The notes under the pieces: generated by a model | The model's database searches: none | Told to the model about the DNA's origin: nothing | What the model saw: the letters and a program-made list of their open reading frames with translations, nothing else | Part shown: positions 11,339 through 21,987 of the stretch, one piece after another | Numbering within the stretch: the first letter of the stretch is position 1 | How the letters are laid out: each line of letters opens with the position of its first letter | Source of the DNA: Ulva prolifera | Lineage: Eukaryota > Chlorophyta > Ulvophyceae > Ulvales > Ulvaceae | Length of the DNA: 64,000 bases | Assembly: GCA_023078555.1 (NCBI GenBank) | Contig: CM041199.1 | Span: 1,240,001-1,304,000 of the forward strand | Reading direction: 5' to 3' | Program-made: the position numbers and the translations under genes

Positions 11339-14300
11339 TCTTTGTCGTACGTCTGTCGTCTGTGCTGTGTCGTGGTCCCGATGTAGACGCATGCCAAAAG
11401 AACCCGGCTGCGGGAGGCAGCAAAAAGAAAACGAATAGGCCCTTAGTTGTGTTCTGTCGTCCGCTGTCGTGCAGCTGCAACGAATACGCGCGCCAGCTGC
11501 CAGTGTTCCGCCGTTCTGCAGCCCCACTAGAATGCCAGCGGACTAACCGCCAGTGGCCTGCAGCCTTGCCCATTTGGAACACCTAGATGTCTGTTCTATG
11601 TTTCGCCGGGCCTTCCTGGTGACCCGCTTGGCTGTGCAGCCGTCATGTCGGCGCGGGCCGCTGCCTGCCCGCGTGCCGATGTCCGGCAGTCCCACTGGCA
11701 ATCCTGCGGACTAGCCGCGGGTGATCTGCAGATTTGATTCGTAAAAAGTGTTGTGTGTTTGTTGTTTTAGTTTTGTGCCGTCTGGCCGGTTTAATGGCCC
11801 GTTAGACTGCACCGTTAGTGTGTCCGCTTCCAGCGGAACGAGTCCCTGCGTATGAGCTTTCAGTGTCCATATGACGGATGCAGCGCTAGTCTCTCCTCCC
11901 ATTCAAGCCTGTTCACCCACATTCGAGGAATCCATCGCGACGGGCCGAGGCTGCCTACTGCGAAGCTGCACGAACTCAATGCCGCTTACTGCTCTCACTG
12001 TGGCATATTCGGCTCCACCAAGACCCCTAAGGCGCATAAATGTGTGGGAGGTCAGAACAGGAGCTTGAGGTCAGGTCACTGCGTGCTGCCCGCCACACAT
12101 CCGGCCCGACAGCCCGCCCCAGCCCAACCCGCCCCAGCCCAGCCCATCCCTGCCCAGCCCGCCCCAGCCCAGCCCGCCCAGCCGCAGCCCACCCAGCCGC
12201 AGCCTGCCCAGCCTGCCCAGCCGCACCCCCATCAGCCACCCCGTCACTTCACCGAAGCCCCCGCCGCCGCCCACTACACCGCCCAGCCCAGGCCCTCCCC
12301 GAAGGTCCCGGACACCGTCCATCCGGAGTTCGGCGACGCAACGGCCGAGCTCCTCAGAGATTTCAACGATGCCAGCGACGCGTCAAACATCGACGGAGCA
12401 CGACTGGCCCTGGGCCGCTTCCTCGACTTCCCTGGTAAGGTTCTGTCGCTGAAGGGCGGGGACGGCACGGCGCGCCGCGCTCGTACATGCATCACGCTGT
12501 TCATGGACGGCGAGGAGCCCAGGCTGGCGGAGCCCACTCCGAGCCAGAAGCGCAGAATGAATCAGAACCAGGATCGCCGCCTGGCGGGCTCCGTCCACAG
12601 GTCACTGAGCGACGGTAATCTCCGCAAAGGCGCGGAGAAAGTGGAGGCGCCGCCCATCGCCAGGTACACCCCGGAAGTGCATGAGGAGCTGCGGCACCTG
12701 CATCCCGCAGAAGCGCTTCCCCCCGACACCCAGCCCGCCGAGCCCGCGCCCCCGCTGCAAATCGACGAGGTGACGCTCCTCGCCCTGCTCGACAAGCTGC
12801 CGAAGGGCAGCGGCCCAGGCCTGTCGGGGTGGACGTATGAGCACATCCGGGCTGCCGGCACGGCCTCCACGGCCGCGCTCACGGAGATTCACCGCTTCGT
12901 GAATGCGGCCCTCGCCGGCCGGCTGCCACACCTCCCGCGCTTGCTGGACTGCCGCCTCCTCCCGCAGGAGAAGCCACAGGGAGGCGTCCGCCCTATCGCC
13001 ATTGCAGAGACGTGGCAGCGCCTGGTAAGCCTGTGCGCCATGACCCTGTGCAGTGGCCTAGGTGCCTCCCTCGCGCCGCTGCAGGTGGGGGTCGGGGTGC
13101 CAGGGGGCGCGCAGAACCTGGGCCATGCTGCGCGCGCCGTGCTGCAAGCGTGGGACGATGTCGTGCTTGTGCAGCTGGACTGGAAGAATGCATTCAACAT
13201 GATGTCCCGTGCAGCCATCTTGGAGGCCGTTGCGTCTCACAAGCCTGCGCTGCTGCCCTTCGCCACCATGCTTTACAGGTTCCCCGCAAATCTCTACATC
13301 GAAGGCGCACCGCCCGGCACCGCTGCAATCACGTCGCAGCGCGGCGTGCGTCAAGGCGACCCCATCAGCCCGCTGCTTTTCGCCCTGGCCCTCCAGGGCC
13401 CCCTCCAGGCAGTGCAGGCCCAGCACCAGCCACCCGGGAGGGAGGTCACGGCCGCCCTCATGGCGTATCATGACGACTGCACCATCGCCGGGCAGCGCGT
13501 GGACGCCGCCGCCGCATTCCGTGCGCTGGTCTCGGCAGCAGAGCCCCTCGGGCTGGAGCCCCAGCTGCACAAGTGCACGGCCTACTCGCGCGACCCCCAG
13601 CATGCGGGATCCGTTGCGGCCGCGCTCGGCATAACGCATGCCACGGAGGGCACCGTCATCACCGGCACGCCCATCGGCACCCCGGCGTTCGAGTCGGCGC
13701 ACGCGGAAGCGACGGCCGACAAGGTGTGCGCCACCATCGAGAAGATGATGAGCCTGCCCCTGAAAGCGCAAGACCAGTTCTTGCTGCTCACGATGTCCTG
13801 CCAACGCCGCATGCTGCACTACGCCAGGGCGGTGCCGTGGGCGCACATTTCCGATCACATGCGCCGGACGGAGGCGTCTGTCCTGGCTGCGGTGAATGAA
13901 ATCATGCGCGTCCCGCGGGACGACCTGCGTGCGGCCGCACAAGCCGTCCTTCCAGCGCGCCTCGGAGGTCTGGGCATCATGTCCACGCCGCAGGAGGTCG
14001 CGGACGGAGCGTACCTCGCTGCAGCTGCGGTGAGCCAAAAGGCATTCGCAGGAGGCCCCGAGTGCATGCAGCCGTTCCGGGGGCCGCACGGGCAACACTT
14101 GCAGGAAACCTGGCAGGCCCTCAACGTCGCTCAGCAGCTCCATCCGGAGCTGCCCGGGCCGGCGAGCGGCGACACCATCGCCAAGGTGCTACCTGGTATG
14201 CAGCAGCGTATCACAAAGTTGGTTGCCCTGCACCGCCGGGCAGCTCTGCTTGCCAGCCATGACGTCGCCACGCTCGAGGGTGCATGCAGCTTGGCACGGC

Positions 14301-15504
14301 TTCGCAGCTGTGCTTGCCGTGCAGCCACCCTTTGGTTGAGCACCCTGCCGCTCTCCCAGGCGCTGCGCATGACTGACATTGAGTTCATGCTGTGCATCAG
14401 GTATCTCCTGGGCATGTCCCCAGCCCCTCCCAATGCGGTCGGCTCGCGCTGCGAATGTGGCACTCTCATACAGCCGCATGATCTCGACCACGCGATGAAT
14501 TGCACGCACAATGCGGGGACCTGGACTTCGCGCCACAATATCGTTGAAAAACAATGGCGCGAGATCGGGTCCCACGCGTGTGTGGCATCCACCCGCATCC
14601 CGCGCACAGCGCCGTTCGTCCGCGCGCGGCTCGCGGCCGCATCGAGGCAGATCCATGCTAGCCCGTTGGGCTCGCCCCCCCCTGCTCCGCCCCAGCCCGC
14701 CACCCAGGTCGCGGGCCCTTCGCGTGGGGCAGCCTTGCCCGCGGCGCCGATGCCTGCAGCCCCGCCGCCGCCGCCAACCGCGCGCGCGGACGAGGCGCCG
14801 GCACCTACGCCTGCTCCGGCCGCCGACGCCGATGCTGGACACAGCGCCCAGATGGGGCGCCACACGCCGAACGCAGCGCGGGCTGCGGCCCTGGCGGCGG
14901 CGGCGGCGGCGCCGGGTGGTCAGGATCCGGCGGGGCCTGGGGAGCAGGCCGCTGCCGCGCAGGCAACGGCGCTGGATCAGGTGTTCAGGGCAGTGGCCCA
15001 CGAGAAACTGGGGGACATCATGTTTATGCCGCCGGGTGACCCTTTGTGCATAGGAGATGTGTCGGTTGTGAACCCCTGTGCAGGTTCCTATTGCGGCCGT
15101 GCGGCCCGCGAGGACGGGGGTGCTGCGGAGACGCGGGACGTGCAGAAACGCACTGCTTATCGTTTGTACGACCCTGATGCGTATAGTTTTGTGCCGTTGT
15201 CGCATGAGACGCATGGTCGATTGGGACGGCCTGCCATGAATCACTTGAATCGGCTGGCGGAGGTTGCGTCTCGGTGTGGCAAGGTGAACCGTGCTTTGTT
15301 TGTGACGAATGCTCTGCGCCGGTTGAGTGTGGCGTTGTGCAAGGGGAATGCTCTTGTGCTCCGTGCGGGGCTTCAATCTTTGGCTGGCATCACCGGCCGA
15401 GCTGTGGTACGTGCTCGTGCCCGGCCTAGTGCCATGACTGCGTGAGTGGATTTGCGTGTGTATTCCTGGCAACGGCTCGCTTCCCGGCCTCTGTCCTTTG
15501 TAAC
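11339..15504 (+). mobile_element. Full-length RLE-type non-LTR retrotransposon
   Basis: About 4.17 kb. The 3' end is fixed at 15504: the truncated copies T2 and T6 end at the same CTTTGTAAC, and a clean target duplication follows each of them. The 5' end is inferred at about 11339, after TACATACAT at 11330-11338, which matches the TACATACAT right of the 3' end. Layout: about 510 bp of 5' leader, one long ORF (11852-15445), and a very short 3' UTR of 59 bp with no poly-A. There are no LTRs. The single ORF with a C-terminal restriction-like endonuclease places it with the early-branching (R2/CRE/Utopia-like) LINEs; the exact clade needs a phylogeny. Confidence 0.8.
11852..15445 (+). CDS. Retrotransposon polyprotein: zinc finger, RT, RLE
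   Basis: This 1197-residue protein is the enzyme of the element. Residues 5-28 form a C2H2 finger (C-X4-C-X12-H-X4-H), and a second Cys/His cluster follows at about 48-65; both should bind nucleic acid. A Pro/Ala/Gln repeat linker covers about 85-140. The reverse transcriptase spans about 300-620: KPQGGVRPIAIAETWQRL near 373, RQGDPISPLLFALAL near 500, and the catalytic box YHDD near 538, a variant of the usual F/YADD. A CCHC-type cluster (CEC...HDLDHAMNC) near 866 precedes a restriction-like endonuclease with GDVSVVNP near 1067, a following Lys/Tyr segment and ETHG. A second low-complexity linker lies at about 930-1020. The frame is intact with no stops, which suggests recent activity. The N-terminal ATG follows a stop-containing leader. 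Confidence 0.88.
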   Translation: MSFQCPYDGCSASLSSHSSLFTHIRGIHRDGPRLPTAKLHELNAAYCSHCGIFGSTKTPKAHKCVGGQNRSLRSGHCVLPATHPARQPAPAQPAPAQPIPAQPAPAQPAQPQPTQPQPAQPAQPHPHQPPRHFTEAPAAAHYTAQPRPSPKVPDTVHPEFGDATAELLRDFNDASDASNIDGARLALGRFLDFPGKVLSLKGGDGTARRARTCITLFMDGEEPRLAEPTPSQKRRMNQNQDRRLAGSVHRSLSDGNLRKGAEKVEAPPIARYTPEVHEELRHLHPAEALPPDTQPAEPAPPLQIDEVTLLALLDKLPKGSGPGLSGWTYEHIRAAGTASTAALTEIHRFVNAALAGRLPHLPRLLDCRLLPQEKPQGGVRPIAIAETWQRLVSLCAMTLCSGLGASLAPLQVGVGVPGGAQNLGHAARAVLQAWDDVVLVQLDWKNAFNMMSRAAILEAVASHKPALLPFATMLYRFPANLYIEGAPPGTAAITSQRGVRQGDPISPLLFALALQGPLQAVQAQHQPPGREVTAALMAYHDDCTIAGQRVDAAAAFRALVSAAEPLGLEPQLHKCTAYSRDPQHAGSVAAALGITHATEGTVITGTPIGTPAFESAHAEATADKVCATIEKMMSLPLKAQDQFLLLTMSCQRRMLHYARAVPWAHISDHMRRTEASVLAAVNEIMRVPRDDLRAAAQAVLPARLGGLGIMSTPQEVADGAYLAAAAVSQKAFAGGPECMQPFRGPHGQHLQETWQALNVAQQLHPELPGPASGDTIAKVLPGMQQRITKLVALHRRAALLASHDVATLEGACSLARLRSCACRAATLWLSTLPLSQALRMTDIEFMLCIRYLLGMSPAPPNAVGSRCECGTLIQPHDLDHAMNCTHNAGTWTSRHNIVEKQWREIGSHACVASTRIPRTAPFVRARLAAASRQIHASPLGSPPPAPPQPATQVAGPSRGAALPAAPMPAAPPPPPTARADEAPAPTPAPAADADAGHSAQMGRHTPNAARAAALAAAAAAPGGQDPAGPGEQAAAAQATALDQVFRAVAHEKLGDIMFMPPGDPLCIGDVSVVNPCAGSYCGRAAREDGGAAETRDVQKRTAYRLYDPDAYSFVPLSHETHGRLGRPAMNHLNRLAEVASRCGKVNRALFVTNALRRLSVALCKGNALVLRAGLQSLAGITGRAVVRARARPSAMTA

Positions 15505-15524
15505 TACATACATACATACATACT

Positions 15525-15635
15525 CGGCCGAGCTGTGGTACGTGCTCGTGCCCGGCCTAGTGCCATGACTGCGTGAGTGGATAAGCGTGTGTATTCCTGG
15601 CAACGGCTCGCTTCCCGGCCTCTGTCCTTTGTAAC
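15525..15635 (+). mobile_element. LINE tail copy T2 with 12-bp target duplication
   Basis: A 111-bp 5'-truncated copy starts CGGCCGAGCTGTGG and ends CTTTGTAAC. It is nearly identical to the last 111 bp of the full element. TACATACATACT occurs immediately before (15513-15524) and after (15636-15647). The insertion therefore landed directly in the target repeat behind the full-length element. Confidence 0.85.
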
Positions 15636-15984
15636 TACATACATACTTCGAGATGATCATGGCTTCAGCGGTCCCGCGTCCTGCTGCACTGCTGCGTACA
15701 GCCAATTCTGTCGGCACCCAGCTGCTGCGTACAGGTTCCCAGTGTGGAAGTTATGATCCCATGTTCATCCGCTACGATACCCCGCTCTCTGAGCATTTGC
15801 GATGCGTGAGGACATGCTTTATTGCTGGCTGTACGCCAGCGCTGTTTGCTGCAACGGCTTTGACGATCATGCGACGATGGGCTGCGTGGTTGATGACTAG
15901 CTGCTTCCTTGTGAAGCTGGATGCCTGTGTTTTTTCTAATTGTGAAGACGCTTTTGAAGTTTCTCATGTGCAGTGCACTTGCCC

Positions 15985-16076
15985 GTAGTGGGCGTGCACT
16001 GACCTGGTGAATGAGTGGATTTGCGTGTGAGTTCCTAGCGATGGCTCGATGCCCGGCCTCTGTCCTTTGTAACTAC
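15985..16076 (+). mobile_element. LINE tail copy T3 (diverged subfamily)
   Basis: Runs from about TAGTGGGCGTGCAC to CTTTGTAAC, followed by TACATACATACT. It shares GAGTGGATTTGCGTGTG and CCCGGCCTCTGTCC with the full element but differs upstream. It matches T4 at 35561-35659 better than the full-length element, so two tail subfamilies exist. No left-hand duplication is visible. Confidence 0.65.
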
Positions 16077-16229
16077 ATACATACTCTGTGTGATCACATA
16101 ACGATGACCACTGTTGCACCAACGCGAGGACAACATAATCCGGCCATGACTCCACATTCCCACAAACTGGGGCCACTGCTCTGTCACATTCACAAACTCG
16201 AACCTCTTATCTGAAGGTGTGGCTGTGGG

Positions 16230-16930
16230 ACAGGGTGGCGGAAGTGTCACTGGCATCTCCTCGGCTGTGGGCCCTGATAATAACAGGCTCACACAAACAG
16301 CCACTGGTTCAGTGTCCGGGCTCGGACACTGCAGGGCTGCTCACTACAGTGTGCACATATCCCAAGTCAATGCTTGATAACGACGTCGAACCACACCTTC
16401 AAGGAATTCCCATATGTTGATGCAAGTTGACACAGCTGACAATACTGTAAACCGGCTTCCAGAGTCCACTGCTAAAGCAATGATTCAAGAGAATGATGTT
16501 GTGGACATGCCGTACGCACTGCGTGCACCACTGTCCCTGGCAAGCAGGTTGACAATATACATCAAGAGATTTTCTGTTGATGAAAATGATGATGTGAATT
16601 CCCACTGCAGCACAGCACAGCGTAATCTCAGTCAAGTTTGGATTACTGCCAGATTTTCGAAGTGTCGTCTACAGCAGCTTCCTTCCCTGCGTTGATTTGG
16701 CTTCATGTAGTCCAACAGCACTGGTTCTGCTGAATTGCTGAGCGTTCCAACCCATTCTTGTGGGTCTTTTTGTCTGCTCCAAGAATGCTTGGCAGAATGG
16801 CCGATTGAAATGAAGACGGTGCCTTGTGCCTTGTGAGGACTGGTAACAAGAATATGTGATGTTCTCCAGGTCACTGCTGCAGGCATAGGTAAAAAAGCCC
16901 TTGCACCAAGTGGTGTCCCAAAAGATCAAT
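16230..16930 (-). pseudogene. Possible decayed coding remnant, faint MACPF-like motif
   Basis: On the minus strand, codon-like text is spread over two or three frames with shifts. One stretch (around KDPQEWVGTLSNSAEP, near 16740-16790) has the W-x-x-x-L-x-x-x-x-x-P spacing found near the end of MACPF/perforin-like domains. A segment near 16900 in a neighbouring frame is weakly reminiscent of their G-x-H motif. Near 16130-16210 another frame reads RFEFVNVTEQWPQFV. No single frame is open, no signal peptide or start was found, and the rest of the domain is not recognisable. It could be a broken gene, several short exons or chance. Confidence 0.2.
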
Positions 16931-17380
16931 GATCGAGAACAGTGTGACTGTAAAATGGCGCAACAAGGAAGATCCGAGCCAGATCACGAGTCCATCTTGG
17001 CAGACTCATGCAACAGTCCAGGTCACCACCACATTCACTCACCAGTTCACAAGTATTTTGCTAAATTGATACTTTGTCCAGTTACAGCACGAGCGTCTGA
17101 GCATACATAGCATCCTGTGCCATTCACACAAAGCACATCAATGCAACGTCAACACCACCAACAACCGTCAGCAACCTCACATCACAACATACCCGCATGT
17201 CCACAGACAGGCAGTCCTCCACACCAATACAGCGACAACAATCAGCAACCGTCTCACAAGCAGCCATCAACAAACAGGCGATCACTCCTGGGAGCTGTGT
17301 AGTGTTGGGGCAGCATGTCGCCTCTGCCCTCATCTCAAATCCAGAAAGAGCCGCTGTTGTGGCAGACATATGACCACAGC
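16931..17380. other. 3' flank of TAN1, no feature seen
   Basis: CA-rich sequence (many ACACAACA/ACCAAC words) lies downstream of the minus-strand TAN1 stop. It probably contains that gene's 3' UTR. No polyadenylation signal could be assigned with confidence. Confidence 0.4.
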
Positions 17381-20300
17381 TTACTTTGCCTCAGCAGGCT
17401 TATCCTCTGCTGCCTGTGCCGTGGCCTCCTTGGCATCTGCTGCCTTGACATCTTGTTTGGCTTCCTTGACATCACCTGCTGCCTTGACATCTTGTTTGGC
17501 CTCCTTGGCATCTTGTTTGCCCTCCTTGGCATCTTGTTTGGCCTCCCTGGCACCTGCTGCCTTGGCCTCCGGCTTGTCCTTGTCTTCCTCCGGGTCCTGG
17601 CACAAGGTCTTGATGTTGTACTTCTTCAGCTCATCGTAGTCATCCAGCACGGCAACACCACACGAATTCCTCATCACCTGCAGCCGGCCCCTCGCACTGT
17701 CTGTCTCTCTTTGGTACCAGCAGCACAGCAGCACTGCCCCTCGTGCACTTGAACATTGCCTGGAAGACACCGCCCAAAGAGGGCCCAAAACAGCAACAAG
17801 GGCATGAACACATCAACCTCAACTGCCACGTGCACACGGCGTGGGATAGATGTACAAGGGCGAACAGCGCGGCAGCAGCACAGGCGCCGCAGCCGCGATC
17901 CGCACGCCCCCGCGTTCAGTGTGGGCACCGTTAAATACAGTTCGCTCAGAGCAGGGCTAGCGAGCTGGGAGTGTTGATGCCATGCATGAGACAGCGGCCG
18001 CCCCACGGCGCTCTCGAAGTGTGTCTCCAGCGTGTCAGGGTATGAGCCGCGGGGGTGCACATTGCACATTGCCAGAGAACCGCGGGCCGGGCGGCACCTC
18101 AAACACAGCTCCTGTGGAGCACTCCACAGTAGCTGTGTATTTCAAGGGCACAGTCATAGAGAGGGTGGCAACACCGCCATGGCAACGCGTAACCACACAC
18201 ACACACACACACACGCCGCTAGTCATAGCGGACGCCGACCCATGCCGACACGCCGAAGCCCGCCCCGGCCTCCGGCCAAAGAAAGATGGCCCACATCCAC
18301 GCCAGCTTGGAGCTGCATATGTGGACAGGGGGAGGCGCACGGCACGCACCTGCAGGGAGATGGTTTTGGCGGCGCCCTTGAGCTTCACCGAGTGCGGCGG
18401 TCGCGGCACGTGCGCGATCGCGCCGTCTATCGCCTCCGCCCGGACCACGCCCGCCGGAGCCGCGCGGTGCTCGTACAGCACCGCCGTCGTCAGCGGCTCC
18501 GCGCCCGCCGCTGCACAGCACGCAGCACGTCACAGCGCGGCCGTGGTGCACCAGCAGCCGCACGATGCGCAAACATGTGCCATGCGGAAGATTTGCAATC
18601 CTCAGGCCGTGCAGAGGTGATGCTGCCTGGCATTTCTGTTTCAGCTGCTTGAGTGAGCTATGACAGACGACGAGCGCTCGGTCCATTCACGGCAGAGCAC
18701 CGGCTCATCCAGGCAACGCGTCGGAAAATGTGTGAAGGTGGGGGTGCTGAGGTATGACACGGGCAGTACACCAGGAAGTACGTAGCCATGCAACGTAGGG
18801 CACTGCCAGTTCCAGATGGTCGGGACGACAAGGCGGCCGCGTGTTGTGTGCGGAGGTGTCGCAGAGCTACTTTGGCGGACGGCAAGGGGGGCTGCCGGCC
18901 TCCTCGTTACAAAGCTTCGCTGTCGCGGGGCCATCTGTCCGCCGAGGCATTGGCCGCAGCCGCCACGTGGAAAAAATACCCCGCACGTTCCTCAAAAAAC
19001 GAGCACCACCGTACCGGCGGGCACAACAAGCGCCGATTCTCGATGGCATATATATATGCATTGAATGTATCCAGAGACGCAGAACAGGTACGGGCAGGTG
19101 CAGGTTCAAGGGCACGTACAGCAGTCGATCGCCATCGTGATGGCGGCCTTGGCTGCCGCGTCGATCTCTGCCGGCTGCGAGCGCACGACGTGTGTGCAGG
19201 GCAGAAGGCGCAGGCAGTGCCGCAGCCGCAGCACGCGCGTCTCCTTCGCCTTCCGCAGCACGTGCTTCACCACCTGCACCACAACCCCACGAATCACCCT
19301 GGTGTGACGTGGCACCGACGTGGCTGCCGCATGTGGCCACAGCCGGAGGCCGCGCGCAATCGTATCCCAGCAAAGCGCCAAACATGCTCCATGCACTTGC
19401 TAATCAGTTTCCATGGTTTGATTAAGAAAACGAAAAGACTTTCAATAAGCCTGTTTGGAGCACCCGAGGCTGCTGCCACAGCAGCATGCCCTGTGCTGTC
19501 TGTGGCGGAAACTGCTAAAGGCACCCCCAGCAGGCACTCGCGAGTGATCGGCAGAGGTGGAGTCAGGAACTGGCTGCAGGGTTGCCCCGCCAGGGTGGAC
19601 CACAGACACCATCATGATACATGCGAAGCCAATAGTAGATAGATCTGTATGTGTCAGTGCAGTAGCTATTCTCACGATACATCAAACGTCAACGGTGGCA
19701 TGGCACTATGCAAGACTTGCACCAGAGGCATGCGCCCGTTTGACCGATGCTCGAGTAAAGCGTTAGCGGCAGGCAGGGCCACGAGGGCAGGGTGGCAGCG
19801 GAGCTGACCTTACCTCGCAGGGGCCGGGCATGTCGGCGCCGACGAGGGGCATGCCGATGAACATGCACGTCTTGATGCCCGTGTCATGCACCACAAACGG
19901 CTGCTTCTTCACGTCCTTTAGGTCCTTCACCTCTGACGATATCATCTTGGAGAAGTCGAGCGCGTCCCCCCCACCGCCATCACCATTGCTACCGTCTTCA
20001 CCGCCGCCATCAGCGGCGGAGGCGGCTGCGGCTGCGCCGCCGGCAGTGTCCGCCGCAGCTGTGCCTGCACGTCCCACAGGCAAGTCATTTAGGGATGAAC
20101 ACAGGCAGCAGCAACAGTAAGACAGGGGGCGCCGGGGATATACCCACACTGGCCGTATATACCTACACTGGCGCCGCGTGGGTACATCCGTGTAGCAAAT
20201 CCGCACAAGACACGCAGACAGACAGGCCCTAGTCTACCACGGACGCAAACCTCTTGCACTATGCATCGGCGAAAGCGAGATGGGCTGTGCATGTGGTGAT

Positions 20301-21281
20301 TCAGAGTGATTCCAGAGACGACAGCGGCAACACGACCCGGCAGAGCTGTGCGGATCATTGCTGCATCTGTGATGAGGCCGGACGCTGGCGTTACGCAAGT
20401 GGAACGGACGAGAAAAGCCAGATGAGGGGACCGTTACATGCACATTGACGATGGAGATATACGTTCAGAGCACCAGGGCAGCTGTCGCGTACCGGGGTCG
20501 CTTCGTTTGGCCTTGGTGGGAGGGTGCTCTGCTTCATTGCTGTCTGCGGCAGGTGGCTCGGCGGCGTCGGTCGCAGGTTGTTCGTGTGTGGAAGGCTCGG
20601 CTTTGGGAAGGGCAGGTGCGATGAAAGGGCCCTGTTTGACGCCTTGGGCGATCAGTTCTTCCCATGCCTGCATACTTTGCTGGGGCGTAAGGCCTCAGGG
20701 GCAAAGACACGATGGCATGCGATTCATCGGCCAACATTCCCTCATCTACAGGCTGGACGGCAGGCGTGGAGTGGAAGGCCTGAGGCTGTGGGGTATGTAT
20801 GGGAGTTTGCATGTACGGTGTAGATACGTGGCAGGAGACAACGTGTGCTGGTCAATCGGTGGCCCTCAGAAACCGTAGTAAAAATGTGTTTGTCTGCATG
20901 ATTTTCTGGGACTGACGTGCAAATTTGTTCGTCACCGGGCACCGCACAGGGAAACAGGGAGCATACAGTGGTGCTGGCAAACGCCTGGCCTGTGCATGCT
21001 GGAATTCTTAAGCAGGTGGGCGTGCCTCTGTGAAGACGTTGATAGCTTCCCTGCCAGCTCGGTTCAGGTTCGGCGACAGCAAAGTCACTAGGATGCCTTG
21101 CTTGCCGTACGGAATTGCGACTGATTTATCCCCTCCAAAAGCCTACACAGTGGGAGCTGTTGGTGTGTTCGCCGGTTGCCTGGCAGCGTGCTGACGGCGA
21201 CGCGAGGGAGCCTACCTGAACGTACTTCCTCTTGGCTCCGCCATGTCCCCGCGATCTCTTGTCATTACGATCTCCACCCAT
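17381..21281 (-). CDS. TAN1: THUMP-domain tRNA acetylation adaptor, TAN1/THUMPD1
   Basis: Tan1/THUMPD1 binds tRNA-Ser and tRNA-Leu through its THUMP domain and lets the Kre33/NAT10 acetyltransferase make ac4C12. Seven minus-strand exons join in phase: 21216-21281, 21026-21142, 20493-20667, 19814-20064, 19120-19273, 18350-18510 and 17381-17677, giving about 406 residues. Exon 1 starts MGGDRNDKRS and ends AKRKYVQ, the family N-terminus. Exon 2 holds GILVTLLSPNLNRAGREA. Exon 3 ends in an acidic/Pro linker. Exon 4 has HDTGIKTCMFIGM. Exons 5-6 are the THUMP core (KETRVLRLRHCLRLLPC, then TAVLYEHRAAPAG). Exon 7 has GVAVLDDYDELKKYNIKTL, the conserved end, and then a Lys/Ala/Asp repeat tail (KQDAKEA-type). 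Intron 2 appears to have a GC donor (GAG|GCACGC). The gene is divergent from TBC1D19. The family call is firm; the exon 2 end is the least certain junction. Confidence 0.9.
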
Positions 21282-21987
21282 GGTCTTTGAACGTGTTCAG
21301 GTGAACAGGATCGGCGGATGCAAGCGACGAGGCTGGCGGCCTGACTTGAAGACGCGATGACCTTGACCCAGCGATCACCGACAATACTTACATCCGTAAT
21401 GACGATAACAGGCAGCCGCGATAGAGTTTATATGGTCATTGGCGGTCTTCAGGAGCGGTGATCGAATGCAACAAGCATGTATGGCATGGCAGCGAGTGCC
21501 GCAGATGGCTTCAAGGGGAGCGCGCAAAATCGCTCATGCAACAACGGGACGCGTCAAACAACGCTGCATGCGTGTCTTTGGCGATGGCCTGCCCATGGAC
21601 GCGGGCAGCGACAACTCTGCTGCGTTGAAATTGTAGCCATGTCGCTCGTGCTGACGGTAGCTGAAGTCATCAGCCAGCGTGAGAAACACAGCAGGCACAT
21701 GCACGAACGGAGCCCTGTCCGCGGCAGTCGACTAGACTCAAGAACACAGGGCACGCGGTCCTCAAGACATGCATATTCAGTCCATGTTGACCCCCCGATA
21801 GAGTCGGTCTGTCGTTTGGCAGCTGTTTCTCCAAAGATTGCCATCCTCTGTGCGCGCGGACGTGTTTAGAGCAGCGTTGGTTTGGATCCGGCAAAAGACC
21901 AGCAGCAAGGAGCACCTGGGTGGGTGGCGCACTTTTGTGTGAATCACTTTGAGCATGTTGATCTGCCAATCCTGGCAACGCTAAGCA
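21282..21987. promoter_or_regulatory. Divergent intergenic promoter region, TAN1 / TBC1D19
   Basis: 706 bp separate the start codons of two divergently transcribed genes, so both promoters must lie here. On the minus strand, CATATAAACT at about 21425-21434 includes a TATAAA about 145 nt upstream of the TAN1 start and is a candidate TATA box. No clear TATA is seen for the plus-strand gene. Short open frames inside are unsupported. Confidence 0.45.

Noticed and set aside
13058-14143. 361-codon minus-strand frame within the LINE
   Set aside because: Same reason: antisense to the reverse transcriptase, with no motif of its own.
14189-15517. 442-codon minus-strand frame antisense to the LINE ORF
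   Set aside because: It is a shadow of the GC-rich plus-strand ORF, which has clear RT and endonuclease motifs; the antisense text has no domain.
17820-17870. Hydrophobic minus-strand stretch (HVAVEVDVFMPLLLF) considered as a TAN1 exon
   Set aside because: Including it breaks the alignment between KTISLQ and VMRNSCGVAV, which join directly and in phase without it.
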